The notes under the pieces were generated by a model, which saw nothing but the letters and a program-made list of their open reading frames with translations, was not told where the DNA came from and did not search any database. Shown piece after piece: positions 49,514 through 57,318 of a DNA stretch of 64,000 bases. The position numbers and the translations under genes were made by a program. Each line of letters begins with the position of its first letter. The stretch's first letter is position 1. The stretch is from assembly GCF_035953295.1 (NCBI RefSeq), contig NZ_CP108370.1, positions 6,805,001 to 6,869,000 of the forward strand, read 5' to 3'. The DNA comes from Streptomyces sp. NBC_01335 (GTDB lineage: Bacteria > Actinomycetota > Actinomycetes > Streptomycetales > Streptomycetaceae).

Positions 49514-50419
49514 ATGGACCGTCTGCTCCTCATGCGCAGCTTCGTCACCGTCGCCAACATCGGCAGCTTCAGCGGGGCGGCCAAAGCGCTGAGCTCCTCG
49601 GGATCGCTCGTCTCACGCCACGTCGCGGAACTGGAACGCCAGATCGGGGTCCGCCTCGTCAACCGCACGGCCCGCTCCGTCAGCCTCACCCAGCCCGGAC
49701 TCCGTTACGCGGAGTTCGCGGCGCGCATCCTGGAGGAGATCTCCGCCGAGGACTCCCACATCGCGCAGCTCCACGACCGGCCGGAGGGATCGCTCAACAT
49801 CATCTGCCCGAAGTGGATAGGCAGTCTCGATCTCGGTGACGCCATATCGGCCTTCTCCGTCGCCCATCCGAAAATCGTCGTCCGTTTCGAGCTGGGCGGA
49901 ATCTCCGACCGCACCTACGATTTCCTGGACGGCGGATTCGACATCGCCTTCCACACGCGGGACTTGCGGGACTCCAGCGTCCGTCTGAAGAAAATCGCCT
50001 CGCTGCCCTTCGTGCTGTGCGCGTCGGAGAGATACCTGGAGGAGCACGGGACGCTGAGCCACCCGAACGACATCGCCGTCCACGACTGCCTGGTCCACGT
50101 CAACGACCCCGTCTGGCGCGTCGGGCACGGCCACGCGAGCACCCTGCACAAGATCCGCAACGTGGCGTTCTCGTCCAACTCCTACATCGCCCTGCAGAAG
50201 GCGGCCGTGCACGGCCGGGGGATCGCCCTGCTCCCGCAGCGGCCGGCCTACGACGACCTGCTCTCCGGCGCGCTCCGGGTGCTGCTGCCCGAACTCGCGG
50301 TGCCCGACCGGCCGCTGTACGCGATCTACGGCCCCGGCCAGGAGACGCCGCGCAAGGTGACCGTCTTCCTGGAATTCCTCGCGAAGTGGTTCTCGGAGAA
50401 CCCGATTCCCGCCATGTGA
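49514..50419 (+). CDS. LysR-family transcriptional regulator
   Basis: A 301-residue LTTR. The winged helix-turn-helix is LLLMRSFVTVANIGSFSGAAKALSSSGSLVSRHVAELERQIGVRLVNRTARSVSLTQPG (residues 4-63); the effector domain follows (EGSLNIICPKWIG, FLDGGFDIAFHTRDLRDSSV, KKIASLPFVLCASERYLEEHG, GRGIALLPQRPAYDDLLSG). ATG at 49514 has GGAGG at 49501-49505. It sits between two catabolic operons and reads the same way. Dyads with a 7-nt spacer near nearby operons suggest it is their common regulator. Codon choice between 49780 and 49990 is a little less GC-rich than neighbours. Confidence 0.94.
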   Translation: MDRLLLMRSFVTVANIGSFSGAAKALSSSGSLVSRHVAELERQIGVRLVNRTARSVSLTQPGLRYAEFAARILEEISAEDSHIAQLHDRPEGSLNIICPKWIGSLDLGDAISAFSVAHPKIVVRFELGGISDRTYDFLDGGFDIAFHTRDLRDSSVRLKKIASLPFVLCASERYLEEHGTLSHPNDIAVHDCLVHVNDPVWRVGHGHASTLHKIRNVAFSSNSYIALQKAAVHGRGIALLPQRPAYDDLLSGALRVLLPELAVPDRPLYAIYGPGQETPRKVTVFLEFLAKWFSENPIPAM

Positions 50420-50461
50420 AGCCTGAGTCCTCTCCGTGGCAACCGGGCGGCGCGACCGTCC

Positions 50462-50480
50462 GTGCAAGAAATGATTGCAC
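50462..50480. promoter_or_regulatory. Candidate LysR-type site (GTGCAA-N7-TTGCAC)
   Basis: A perfect dyad with 6-bp arms and 7-nt spacer, 95 bp before the VOC gene at 50575 and 43 bp after the LysR stop. The arm-spacer geometry suits LysR-type tetramers. The best copy of the motif in the window. Confidence 0.7.
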
Positions 50481-50574
50481 CATTCGAAATGCCGGGCCAT
50501 TGAGGCCGTGCGTCCCGATTTCTAGGCTGACCGGGCCGGTGTCGGGCGCCCTGTGCCCGCGGAACGAGGAGCTC

Positions 50575-51501
50575 ATGGGAATCCAGAGAATAGAGTCGGT
50601 CACCTACAGCATCGACGATCTCGACGCATGCGTCCGCTTCTTCACCGACTTCGGGCTGACCCCCGGGGAACGCACCGCCACCCGCGCCACGTTCGAGACC
50701 CTGGCGGGCCAGACGCTCCACCTCGACACCCTCCCCGACCCCGCTCTGCCGCCCGCCCTGGAAGAGGGCCCCACCCTCCGCGAGGTGGTCTGGGGCGTCG
50801 ACACCGAGGCGGAACTGGCGAAGCTCGTCGCCCGGGTCGCCGTCGACCGCGAGGTCACCCGCGCCGGGGACGGGGTGCACCGCACCCGGGACGAGACCGG
50901 CTTCGGCCTCGGCCTCGCCCTCGCCCGCCCGAAGGCACTCGACACGGCGGACGGACCGCGCGAGGCCAACACCTCCGGCAGCGTGCGCCGCTGGAACACG
51001 CCGCTGGACCCGGTCGGCCGGGTCAGGCCGCTGCGCATGTGCCACGTCGCCCTCAACATCCCCAAGGCCGGGCAGGAGGAGGCCGTCGCCTTCTACCTCG
51101 ACCGGCTCGGCTTCCGGGCGACCGACATCGTCAAGCCGATGGGCACCTTCATGCAGTGCGAGGGCGACGACGACCAGCACAACTTCCTGCTCTGCCACCG
51201 CCCGGACCGGGCCGGCGTCAACCACGTCAGCTACGAGGTCCCCGGGTTCGACGACGTGATCGAGGGCGGCAACCACATGATCGCCCAAGGCTGGCAGGAA
51301 GCCCGCAGGCTCGGCCGGCACACCGTCGGCTCCAACGTCTTCCGCTTCGTCCACGCCCCCTGCGGCGGCCGTGTCGAGTACGCCGCCGACATGGACCGCG
51401 TCGACGCCTCGTACGAGACCCGCGTCCACGAGACCACCCCGCCGCACCACATCTGGACCCTGCGCACGTCCCGTGACGCCTCCGGAACCCCCGCCTCCTG
51501 A
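50575..51501 (+). CDS. VOC-family extradiol dioxygenase-like protein
   Basis: A 308-residue two-domain vicinal oxygen chelate protein, the length of type I extradiol dioxygenases. Domain 1 opens ESVTYSIDDLDACVRFFTDFGL. Domain 2 carries a possible 2-His-1-carboxylate set: His in RMCHVALNIP, His in GVNHVSYEVPG, Glu in GRVEYAADMD. Such enzymes cleave catechols next to the hydroxyls using Fe(II). GAGGAG stands before the ATG at 50575. First gene of a long rightward operon with aldehyde dehydrogenase, FAH-family and hydrolase genes, as in meta-cleavage pathways. Actual substrate not deducible. Confidence 0.87.
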   Translation: MGIQRIESVTYSIDDLDACVRFFTDFGLTPGERTATRATFETLAGQTLHLDTLPDPALPPALEEGPTLREVVWGVDTEAELAKLVARVAVDREVTRAGDGVHRTRDETGFGLGLALARPKALDTADGPREANTSGSVRRWNTPLDPVGRVRPLRMCHVALNIPKAGQEEAVAFYLDRLGFRATDIVKPMGTFMQCEGDDDQHNFLLCHRPDRAGVNHVSYEVPGFDDVIEGGNHMIAQGWQEARRLGRHTVGSNVFRFVHAPCGGRVEYAADMDRVDASYETRVHETTPPHHIWTLRTSRDASGTPAS

Positions 51502-51528
51502 CGGGCCCGCGATCCCGCCATGTGACAT

Positions 51529-51638
51529 CGGGCGTCTCCCGGCATCAGGCGTCTCCCGCCACCGGCGCCTCCCGGCATCGGCACCCGCCGTCTCCCGGCA
51601 CCCGCCGTCTCCCGGCACCCAGCGCCTCCCGACACCCA
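51529..51638. repeat. Six imperfect 16-20-bp repeats in the VOC-ALDH spacer
   Basis: Variants of GGCGTCTCCCGGCA / CCGCCGTCTCCCGGCAC fill most of the 167-bp gap. Two central copies are identical. No gene lies here; the ALDH ribosome site (GAGAGGG) follows directly. Confidence 0.85.
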
Positions 51639-51668
51639 CCCGCCGAGCGTGAGAGGGCACACGCACCC

Positions 51669-53117
51669 ATGACGACCCACGACGACTACCCCGCCATCCG
51701 CATGTACATAGCGGGCGAATGGTGCGAGGGCGGGGCCGGAGCGACCGTACCGGTCGTGAACCCGGCCACCGAGACCGTGATCGGACACGTCCCGCTCGCC
51801 ACCACCGCCGACCTCGACCGCGCCGCCGAAGCGGCGGCCGCAGGCTTCGCGCTCTGGCGCGACACTCCCGTGGCCGAGCGCACCGCGATCCTCCACGAGG
51901 CCGCCGGCCTGCTCGTCTCCCGCGCCGACCAGGTCGGCCGCATCATGACCCGCGAACAGGGCAAACCGCTGCGCGAAGCCGCCGGGGAGGCGAAGCGGGT
52001 CGCCGGAGCCCTGCGCTGGGACGCCGACGACGCCCGCCGCGCCTACGGCCGGATCATCCCCTCCGAGGACGGCACCCTGCTCTCCGTCCGCCGCCGGCCC
52101 ATCGGCCCGGTCGCCGCCTTCACCCCGTGGAACTTCCCCGCCGGTTCACCGATGCGGAAGATCGCCGCGGCGCTCTCGGCCGGCTGCTCCCTCGTCATCA
52201 AGGCCTCCGAGGAGACCCCCGGCACCGCCGTCGCGCTGGTCCGCTGCTTCGAGGACGCCGGGCTGCCCGCAGGCGTACTCAACCTCGTCTTCGGCGAGCC
52301 CGCCGAGGTCTCCGCCCACCTCATCGCGCACCCCGCCACCCGGCTCGTCGCCTTCACCGGCTCGGTGCCGGTCGGCAAGCTGCTCGCCGCGGCCGCAGGG
52401 GCCGAGATGAAGCCGTCGCTCATGGAGCTGGGCGGCCACGCACCGGTCATCGTGTGCGCGGACGCCGACCCGGTGACCGCCGCCCGCCGTTCCGCCGCCG
52501 CCAAGTTCGCCAACGCCGGCCAGGTCTGCACCTCCCCCAGCCGCTTCCTGGTCCACGAGAGCCTGGTCGAGGAGTTCACCGAGGAGTTCGTCCGTGCCGC
52601 CGAGGCGGTCGTCGTCGGCGACGGGCTCGACGAGGGCGTCACCATGGGCCCGCTCGCCAACGAACGCCGACTGCGGGCGATGGAGGAACTCACCGCCGAC
52701 GCCGTCGCCAGGGGCGCGAAGATCCGCACCGGCGGCGAACGCCTCGCCCGTGCGGGCTACTTCTTCGCCCCCACCGTCCTCACCGACGTCCCCGAGGACG
52801 CCGCGCTCATGTCCGACGAGCCCTTCGGCCCGCTCGCTCCCATCGTCGCGTTCCGCGATCTCGACGAGGCCCTGCGGATCGCCAACTCGCTGCCCTACGG
52901 ACTCGCCGCGTACGGTTTCACCCGTTCCGCCGCCACCGCCGAGCGCCTCACCCGCGAGTTCGAGGCCGGCATCCTCTCCCTCAACCACTGCGGCGGATCC
53001 GTCCACGAGGCACCGTCCGGCGGGGTCAAGGCCAGCGGCTACGGACGCGAAGGCGGCCCGGAGGGCCTGGACGCCTACCTGGTCACCAAGCGCGTCTCCC
53101 ACCTGCTGACGGACTGA
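51669..53117 (+). CDS. Aldehyde dehydrogenase (semialdehyde type)
   Basis: A 482-residue NAD(P)-dependent aldehyde dehydrogenase: FTPWNFPAGSPMRKIAAALSAGCSLVIKASEETP, FTGSVPVGKLL, general base in LMELGGHAP, nucleophile Cys in FANAGQVCTSPSRF, and EPFGPLAPIVAF. Closest in pattern to succinate-semialdehyde/glutarate-semialdehyde type enzymes. Oxidises an aldehyde intermediate of the pathway. Separated from the FAH gene by only six bases. Confidence 0.94.
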   Translation: MTTHDDYPAIRMYIAGEWCEGGAGATVPVVNPATETVIGHVPLATTADLDRAAEAAAAGFALWRDTPVAERTAILHEAAGLLVSRADQVGRIMTREQGKPLREAAGEAKRVAGALRWDADDARRAYGRIIPSEDGTLLSVRRRPIGPVAAFTPWNFPAGSPMRKIAAALSAGCSLVIKASEETPGTAVALVRCFEDAGLPAGVLNLVFGEPAEVSAHLIAHPATRLVAFTGSVPVGKLLAAAAGAEMKPSLMELGGHAPVIVCADADPVTAARRSAAAKFANAGQVCTSPSRFLVHESLVEEFTEEFVRAAEAVVVGDGLDEGVTMGPLANERRLRAMEELTADAVARGAKIRTGGERLARAGYFFAPTVLTDVPEDAALMSDEPFGPLAPIVAFRDLDEALRIANSLPYGLAAYGFTRSAATAERLTREFEAGILSLNHCGGSVHEAPSGGVKASGYGREGGPEGLDAYLVTKRVSHLLTD

Positions 53118-53123
53118 GCCGCC

Positions 53124-53960
53124 ATGCGATACACCCGAGTCCGGGTGGGTGGCCGGGCCGTCTGGGGCCGCGTGGAGCACGACTCCGTACGCCTGCTCTC
53201 CGACTCCCCGCTGGACGGCGACCCCACCGTCATCGGCACCATCCCGCTCACCGAGGCCGACTGGCTGCCGCCCGTCGTCCCGCCCGTCTTCTACGCCGCC
53301 GGCATGAACTACCCGCGCCACATCGAGCACGCCCGGCTGCTCGGCGACAAGGCAGGAACCACGCCCGAGCGCCCCGAGGCCGGCTACCGCGCCAACAACG
53401 CGCTCACCGGCCACGGCACGGCGATCGTGAAACCCGCGGGGGTACGCGGCCGGTTCGAGGCCGAACCGGAGCTGGTCGCGGTCGTCGGCAGGACGCTGAG
53501 GCACGCCACGTACGAACAGGCGCGGGACGCCGTCTTCGGCTGGACGATCGGCAACGACGTCAGCGCCCGCAGCTGGCAGCACGAGGACCGCACCTTCTGG
53601 CGAGCCAAGAACAGCGACACCTTCAAGCCGATGGGCCCCTGGATCGAGACCGACGTCGACGCCCTGGCGCAGACCACCACGCTGCGCGTCAACGGCGAGA
53701 CCCGCGCTCTGTTCCCGACCGGCGACATGGTCTTCGACCCCTACGACTTCATGGTCGAGATCACCCGGCACATCACCCTGCACCCCGGCGACGTGCTGTG
53801 GATGGGCGCCGAGTCCACCGCCCAGATCGAGGCGGGCGACACGGTCGACGTCGAGATCAGCGGTATCGGCGTCCTGTCGAACACCGTCCTGGCCGAGCCC
53901 GACCGCCCCTGCGCGGCCCGGAGTCCGCACGCCAACTCCCCGAAAGGCAGCACCCCGTGA
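53124..53960 (+). CDS. Fumarylacetoacetate hydrolase-family protein
   Basis: A 278-residue FAH-fold protein. Visible are VFYAAGMNYPRHIEHA, the acidic metal site GRFEAEPELVAVVGRTLRHA with a later Asp in GWTIGNDVSARSWQ, and KNSDTFKPMGPWIETD, then MVFDPYDFMVEITRHITLHPGDVLWMGA. FAH members include hydratases, decarboxylases and acylpyruvate hydrolases of meta-cleavage pathways. GTGA overlap with the following VOC gene. Confidence 0.92.
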   Translation: MRYTRVRVGGRAVWGRVEHDSVRLLSDSPLDGDPTVIGTIPLTEADWLPPVVPPVFYAAGMNYPRHIEHARLLGDKAGTTPERPEAGYRANNALTGHGTAIVKPAGVRGRFEAEPELVAVVGRTLRHATYEQARDAVFGWTIGNDVSARSWQHEDRTFWRAKNSDTFKPMGPWIETDVDALAQTTTLRVNGETRALFPTGDMVFDPYDFMVEITRHITLHPGDVLWMGAESTAQIEAGDTVDVEISGIGVLSNTVLAEPDRPCAARSPHANSPKGSTP

Positions 53961-54328
53961 GCAAGGAACCCCGCTACATCCACCACGTCAACTTTCCCAC
54001 CACCGACCCCGACCGGACCGCCGAGTGGTACGCGCGGGTCTTCGGGATGAAGCGGATCATGCCGAAGTCCAACACCCGCGTGGTGCTGATGACGCGCGGC
54101 AACTTCGACCTCCACTTCACCCCGGTCGAGGACATGGACCGGATGGCGCCCTACCACTTCGCCGTCGAGGTCGACGACTGGGACGACTTCATGGAGCACC
54201 TCGCCGACCTGGGCATCCGGCACACCCGGCCCATCGAACGCCCCGAGAACCAGTCGAAGTTCTGCTACATCCACGACCCCGATCACACCATGATCGAGCT
54301 GGTGTTCCACGGCAAGCGCCCCAACTGA
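53957..54328 (+). CDS. Small VOC-family protein
   Basis: A 123-residue single VOC protein: RYIHHVNFPTTDPDRTAEWYARVFGMKRI, YHFAVEVDDWDDFMEHLADLGI, FCYIHDPDHTMIELVFHG, with His, His and Glu in the expected metal positions. Could be a lyase, isomerase or dioxygenase. GTG start at 53957 overlaps the FAH stop. Confidence 0.92.
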   Translation: MSKEPRYIHHVNFPTTDPDRTAEWYARVFGMKRIMPKSNTRVVLMTRGNFDLHFTPVEDMDRMAPYHFAVEVDDWDDFMEHLADLGIRHTRPIERPENQSKFCYIHDPDHTMIELVFHGKRPN

Positions 54329-54353
54329 ACCGCTACGACCAGGAGCCCCTTCC

Positions 54354-55145
54354 ATGCCCTACGTCGATTCAGACGGAGCGTCCCTCTACTACGAGCGCCA
54401 CGGCAGCGGCCCGGTGATCGTGTTCGTCCACGGCTCCGGAGGCCACCACGCCGCCTGGTGGCAGCAAGTGGCGGCCCTCCGCGACGGGTTCACCGTCGTC
54501 ACGCTCGACCTGCGCGGCTTCGGACGCACCGAACTGTCCGCACCGCAGGCCGAGTTCGACGGCCAGGCCTTCTACGGAGACGTCGTCGCCGTGCTCGACC
54601 AGGAGGACCTGACCGACGCCATGCTGGTGGGCCAGTCCATCGGCTCTATCGCGGCCCTGCGCGCCGGCCTGGTGCGCCCCGAGCGCGTCGGCGCGGTCGT
54701 CCTCGGCCACTCGCTGGGCGGCATCAGCCACCCCGAGCTGAAGGAACTCGCCGCGGCCGACCGTGCCGAGGCCGTCAAACTCCCCGTCATCGAACGGCTG
54801 TTGACCAAGGAGTTCCAGCAGGATCGGAAGGACCTCACCTTCCTCTTCCAGCAGATGGGCACCTTCAACACCGCCACCATGCAGGACCTGCGCAACCTCG
54901 ACACCGACGGCCCCGGGCTGGACGAGATACGGGACTCGGGCGTCACCATCGCCTTCCTCGCGGGCGAGAAGGACGCGGTGCTCAGCGTCAAGACGGTCAC
55001 CCGGGCCCACGAACTCGTCGAGGGCTCACACCTGGAGATCGTCCCGGGCGCCCCGCACTCCATGTACTGGGAGACCCCGGAGCCGTACAACGCCGCCGTC
55101 GCCCGGCTGCGCCGCACCCTCACCGCCCCGAAGGAAGCCGCATGA
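54354..55145 (+). CDS. Alpha/beta hydrolase
   Basis: A 263-residue hydrolase with oxyanion-hole motif VFVHGSGGHHAAWW, the nucleophile elbow LVGQSIGSIAAL (Ser about residue 97), acid in FLAGEKDAVLS and catalytic His in GAPHSMYWE. A GHSLGG further on (about 123) is outside the usual elbow. In meta-cleavage pathways such proteins hydrolyse the C-C bond of the ring-fission product; haloperoxidase-like members are an alternative. Overlaps the next gene (ATGA). Confidence 0.92.
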   Translation: MPYVDSDGASLYYERHGSGPVIVFVHGSGGHHAAWWQQVAALRDGFTVVTLDLRGFGRTELSAPQAEFDGQAFYGDVVAVLDQEDLTDAMLVGQSIGSIAALRAGLVRPERVGAVVLGHSLGGISHPELKELAAADRAEAVKLPVIERLLTKEFQQDRKDLTFLFQQMGTFNTATMQDLRNLDTDGPGLDEIRDSGVTIAFLAGEKDAVLSVKTVTRAHELVEGSHLEIVPGAPHSMYWETPEPYNAAVARLRRTLTAPKEAA

Positions 55146-55621
55146 GCACCCTCACCCTCGCCGCCGCCGAAGAGATCATCGCCGAAGCCCACGAGCGGGC
55201 CCAGGCCCTCGGCAAGGCGGTGAGCGTGGCCGTGGTGGACGCAGGCGGCTTCCCCGTCGCCATCCGCCGCCCGGACGGAGCCCGTCCCCTCACCCCCGAC
55301 ATCGCGCGGGCCAAGGCCTACACCGCCGCCGTCATGCAGCGCCCCGGCAAGATGCTGAAGAAGTGGCAGGAGAGCCAGCCGGTCTTCTTCTCCCAGCTCT
55401 CCCAGCTGCCCGGCGCCGCGATGCCCATCCTCGCCACCGAGGGCAGCGTCACCATCAAGAAGGACGGCGCGGTCATCGGCGGCCTCGGCATCGCCGGCGG
55501 CACCGCCGACGAGGACCAGCAGATCGCCGACGAGACGCTCGCCGCCCTCGGCTACGAACTGGAGTTCGCCGCCTGGGGCGTCTCCGGCGCGCCCGTCACC
55601 CACGCCGGAAAGGACGCCTGA
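55142..55621 (+). CDS. GlcG/HbpS-like (DUF336) protein
   Basis: A 159-residue protein of the GlcG/haem-degrading HbpS-like family: LTLAAAEEIIAEAHERAQALGKAVSVAVVDAGGFPVAIRRPDGA, DIARAKAYTAAVM, and PILATEGSVTIKKDGAVIGGLGIAGGTADEDQQIADETLAAL. No signal peptide. Often found in catabolic operons with FAH and Ldh-type genes; function in them is unknown. Confidence 0.92.
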   Translation: MSTLTLAAAEEIIAEAHERAQALGKAVSVAVVDAGGFPVAIRRPDGARPLTPDIARAKAYTAAVMQRPGKMLKKWQESQPVFFSQLSQLPGAAMPILATEGSVTIKKDGAVIGGLGIAGGTADEDQQIADETLAALGYELEFAAWGVSGAPVTHAGKDA

Positions 55622-55624
55622 ACC

Positions 55625-56677
55625 ATGGCGGACACGTTCAACTACCGCATCGACCACCACGGCAGCCTGGTCCGGCCGCCCGCCCTCCTGGCCGCCCGCG
55701 AGCGGACCGCCGGGGGAGAGGCGGACACCGAGAGCCTGCGCGCGGCCGAGCGCGCGGCCGTCAAGGAGGCCGTGGTCTTCCAGCGGCGGCTGCGCTCCAC
55801 CGTCGTCACCGACGGCGACCTGCCCCGCGAGGACTTCCGCAGCGCCGTCCTCGACCACGTCACCGGATTCCGGCGGACCGGCGAGGAGATTGACGGGCTT
55901 GCGCAGTGGGTGGCCGAAGCCCTCCCCAAGGCGGACGGCCCGCTGGTCGCCGGATGGGCAGGCCTGCTCGGCGAGCTCACGGTCGTCGCGCCCAAGGTCG
56001 CGCTGCCCTCCCCGGCGTACCTCGCCGCCACCACCTTCGACCCGGCTCTGGCCGCCTCGGGCGGACCCGCCTCGGCCCGCGAACTCGGCGAGGCCCTGGC
56101 GGAGATCATTCACGCGGAGATCCAGTTGCTCGTCGCCGAGGGGGTGCGCCTGATCCAGCTGAACAACCCGCTGCTGCTCGCCCACACGGCCACCGGACCC
56201 GGCGCGACCGGCGCGCTCTCCTTCGAGGACGCCCTCGCCGTGGAAGCCCTCGCGGTACGGCTGGACGAGCGACCGGAGGGCGTACGGATCGCCGTCGCGC
56301 CCGGCTGGACCTCTCCCCGGGAGGTGGACCGCGCCCGCGCCGAGCGGCTGTACGCGGCGGTCCCCGCCGACCGCTGGGTGCTCCCTCTCGACCGGGGCAC
56401 CGACGCCGAACTCGACCTGCTGCGCGCCCTCCCCGAGGACCGTGACGCCTGCCTCGGCGCGGTGGACGCGACCACCGCCGCGATGGAGGAGATCGACGCG
56501 GTGATGGCCCGCATCGACGCGGCGGCCGAGGTCAAGGAGCTGGAGGACATGGCGCTCTCACCCTCCCGGGGCTTCGCGGACGTGGCCTCCCGCCCGCTGC
56601 TGAGCGCCGAGGACCAGCACCGCAAGCTGGTCCAGGTGGAGACCCTCGCCCGCTACTGCTGGGGCAACGAGTTCTGA
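55625..56677 (+). CDS. MetE-like protein without zinc ligands
   Basis: A 350-residue protein with the barrel of the MetE C-terminal domain (HGSLVRPPALLAARERT, VTDGDLPREDFRS, LVAEGVRLIQLNNPLLL, DRDACLGAVDATTAAMEEIDAVMARI, LSPSRGFADVASRPLLSAEDQHRKLVQVETLAR). The positions that bind zinc in methionine synthase are replaced: the H-x-C strand reads RIAVAPGW, the Glu strand VLPLD, and the late Cys is Arg in SPSRGF. It cannot work as a zinc methyltransferase. Last gene of the operon; the substrate is presumably a pathway intermediate. Confidence 0.85.
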   Translation: MADTFNYRIDHHGSLVRPPALLAARERTAGGEADTESLRAAERAAVKEAVVFQRRLRSTVVTDGDLPREDFRSAVLDHVTGFRRTGEEIDGLAQWVAEALPKADGPLVAGWAGLLGELTVVAPKVALPSPAYLAATTFDPALAASGGPASARELGEALAEIIHAEIQLLVAEGVRLIQLNNPLLLAHTATGPGATGALSFEDALAVEALAVRLDERPEGVRIAVAPGWTSPREVDRARAERLYAAVPADRWVLPLDRGTDAELDLLRALPEDRDACLGAVDATTAAMEEIDAVMARIDAAAEVKELEDMALSPSRGFADVASRPLLSAEDQHRKLVQVETLARYCWGNEF

Positions 56678-56680
56678 CCC

Positions 56681-56783
56681 GCCCACGGCGGAGCGGGACC
56701 GGGAAACGCCCGCGGCGGCGGGGGCCGGGAAACGCCCACGGCGGCGGGGCCGGGGAACGCCCACGGCGGCGGGGACCGGGAAC
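56681..56783. repeat. Four tandem 25-27-bp repeats at the operon end
   Basis: Units at 56681-56707, 56708-56733, 56734-56758 and 56759-56783 share GCCCACGGCGGCGGGG...GGGAAC. The last unit pairs with the segment at about 56790-56804. Confidence 0.88.
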
Positions 56784-56805
56784 ATCCCCCGGCCCCGCCG
56801 CCGCG
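56764..56805 (+). terminator. Terminator formed by the last repeat unit
   Basis: CGGCGGCGGGG in the fourth unit pairs with CCCCGCCGCCG near 56794-56804. Because the earlier units contain almost the same arm, alternative pairings are possible. Confidence 0.65.
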
Positions 56806-56822
56806 CCCGCCCACGAAAGGCC

Positions 56823-57110
56823 CTACAGCACCTGCGCGAACGTCACCGCACGGTCCGTCAGCAGCGGCCGCACCGTCCGGACGATCAGCTCGTCGAAGTG
56901 GTCCGCCGCCGCGTGGGCGTCGAAGCCGGCCCGGTCGGCGTACCGCTCGTACAGCACGAAGCCGCCCGGCCGGTCCACCTCCGCGTGCACCTCGTACCCG
57001 AGGTTCCCCGGCTCGGCCAGCGTGTGCGCGCGCATCTTCAGCAGCGCGGCACGCACCGTGTCCTCGTCGGCGGGGGCACAGGTGTAGTGGGCGATCACGG
57101 CGAATGCCAT
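56823..57110 (-). CDS. ABM-family monooxygenase-like protein
   Basis: A 95-residue antibiotic-biosynthesis-monooxygenase/YgiN-type protein: FAVIAHYTCAPADEDTVRAALLKMRAHTLAEPGNLGYEVHAEVDRPGGFVLYERYADRAGFDAHAAADHFDEL. The fold is a dimeric ferredoxin-like barrel; relatives oxidise quinols or aromatic compounds without cofactors, or act as heme oxygenases. GGAGG stands 7 nt before the ATG. Divergent from the aldehyde dehydrogenase at 57319. Confidence 0.92.
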   Translation of the reverse strand: MAFAVIAHYTCAPADEDTVRAALLKMRAHTLAEPGNLGYEVHAEVDRPGGFVLYERYADRAGFDAHAAADHFDELIVRTVRPLLTDRAVTFAQVL

Positions 57111-57200
57111 GGTGCGGCCTCCTTCTTCGGCAGGGCCTTCGTCGGGGCCCTCAGCGGTGCCGATTCCAGCACAGTCGACGCGCGGGGGCCCGTGCGTGAC

Positions 57201-57219
57201 GTGCAAGCAATGTCTGCCG
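57201..57219. promoter_or_regulatory. Partial LysR-type site in the ABM/ALDH divergent promoter
   Basis: GTGCAA followed by 7 nt and CTGCCG: the left arm is identical to that of the site at 50462, the right arm agrees at three of six positions. A weak candidate, supported by position between divergent catabolic genes. Confidence 0.3.
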
Positions 57220-57318
57220 CCGCGGGCCTGGTCACCCCCGCGGACTTGCTGTGTTGTCGTGACGACCACGCCGTTACATCTGTACACCGCGCACAGCAGC
57301 CGCGGTCGGACGGGAGCA

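Noticed and set aside
51529..51638. CRISPR-like look of the repeat block
   Set aside because: Units are 16-20 bp, imperfect and without unique spacers; no cas genes in the window.
54720..54735. GHSLGG as the nucleophile elbow of the alpha/beta hydrolase
   Set aside because: It lies about 25 residues too late; GQSIGS at about residue 97 is in the expected place after the strand LVGQSIGS.
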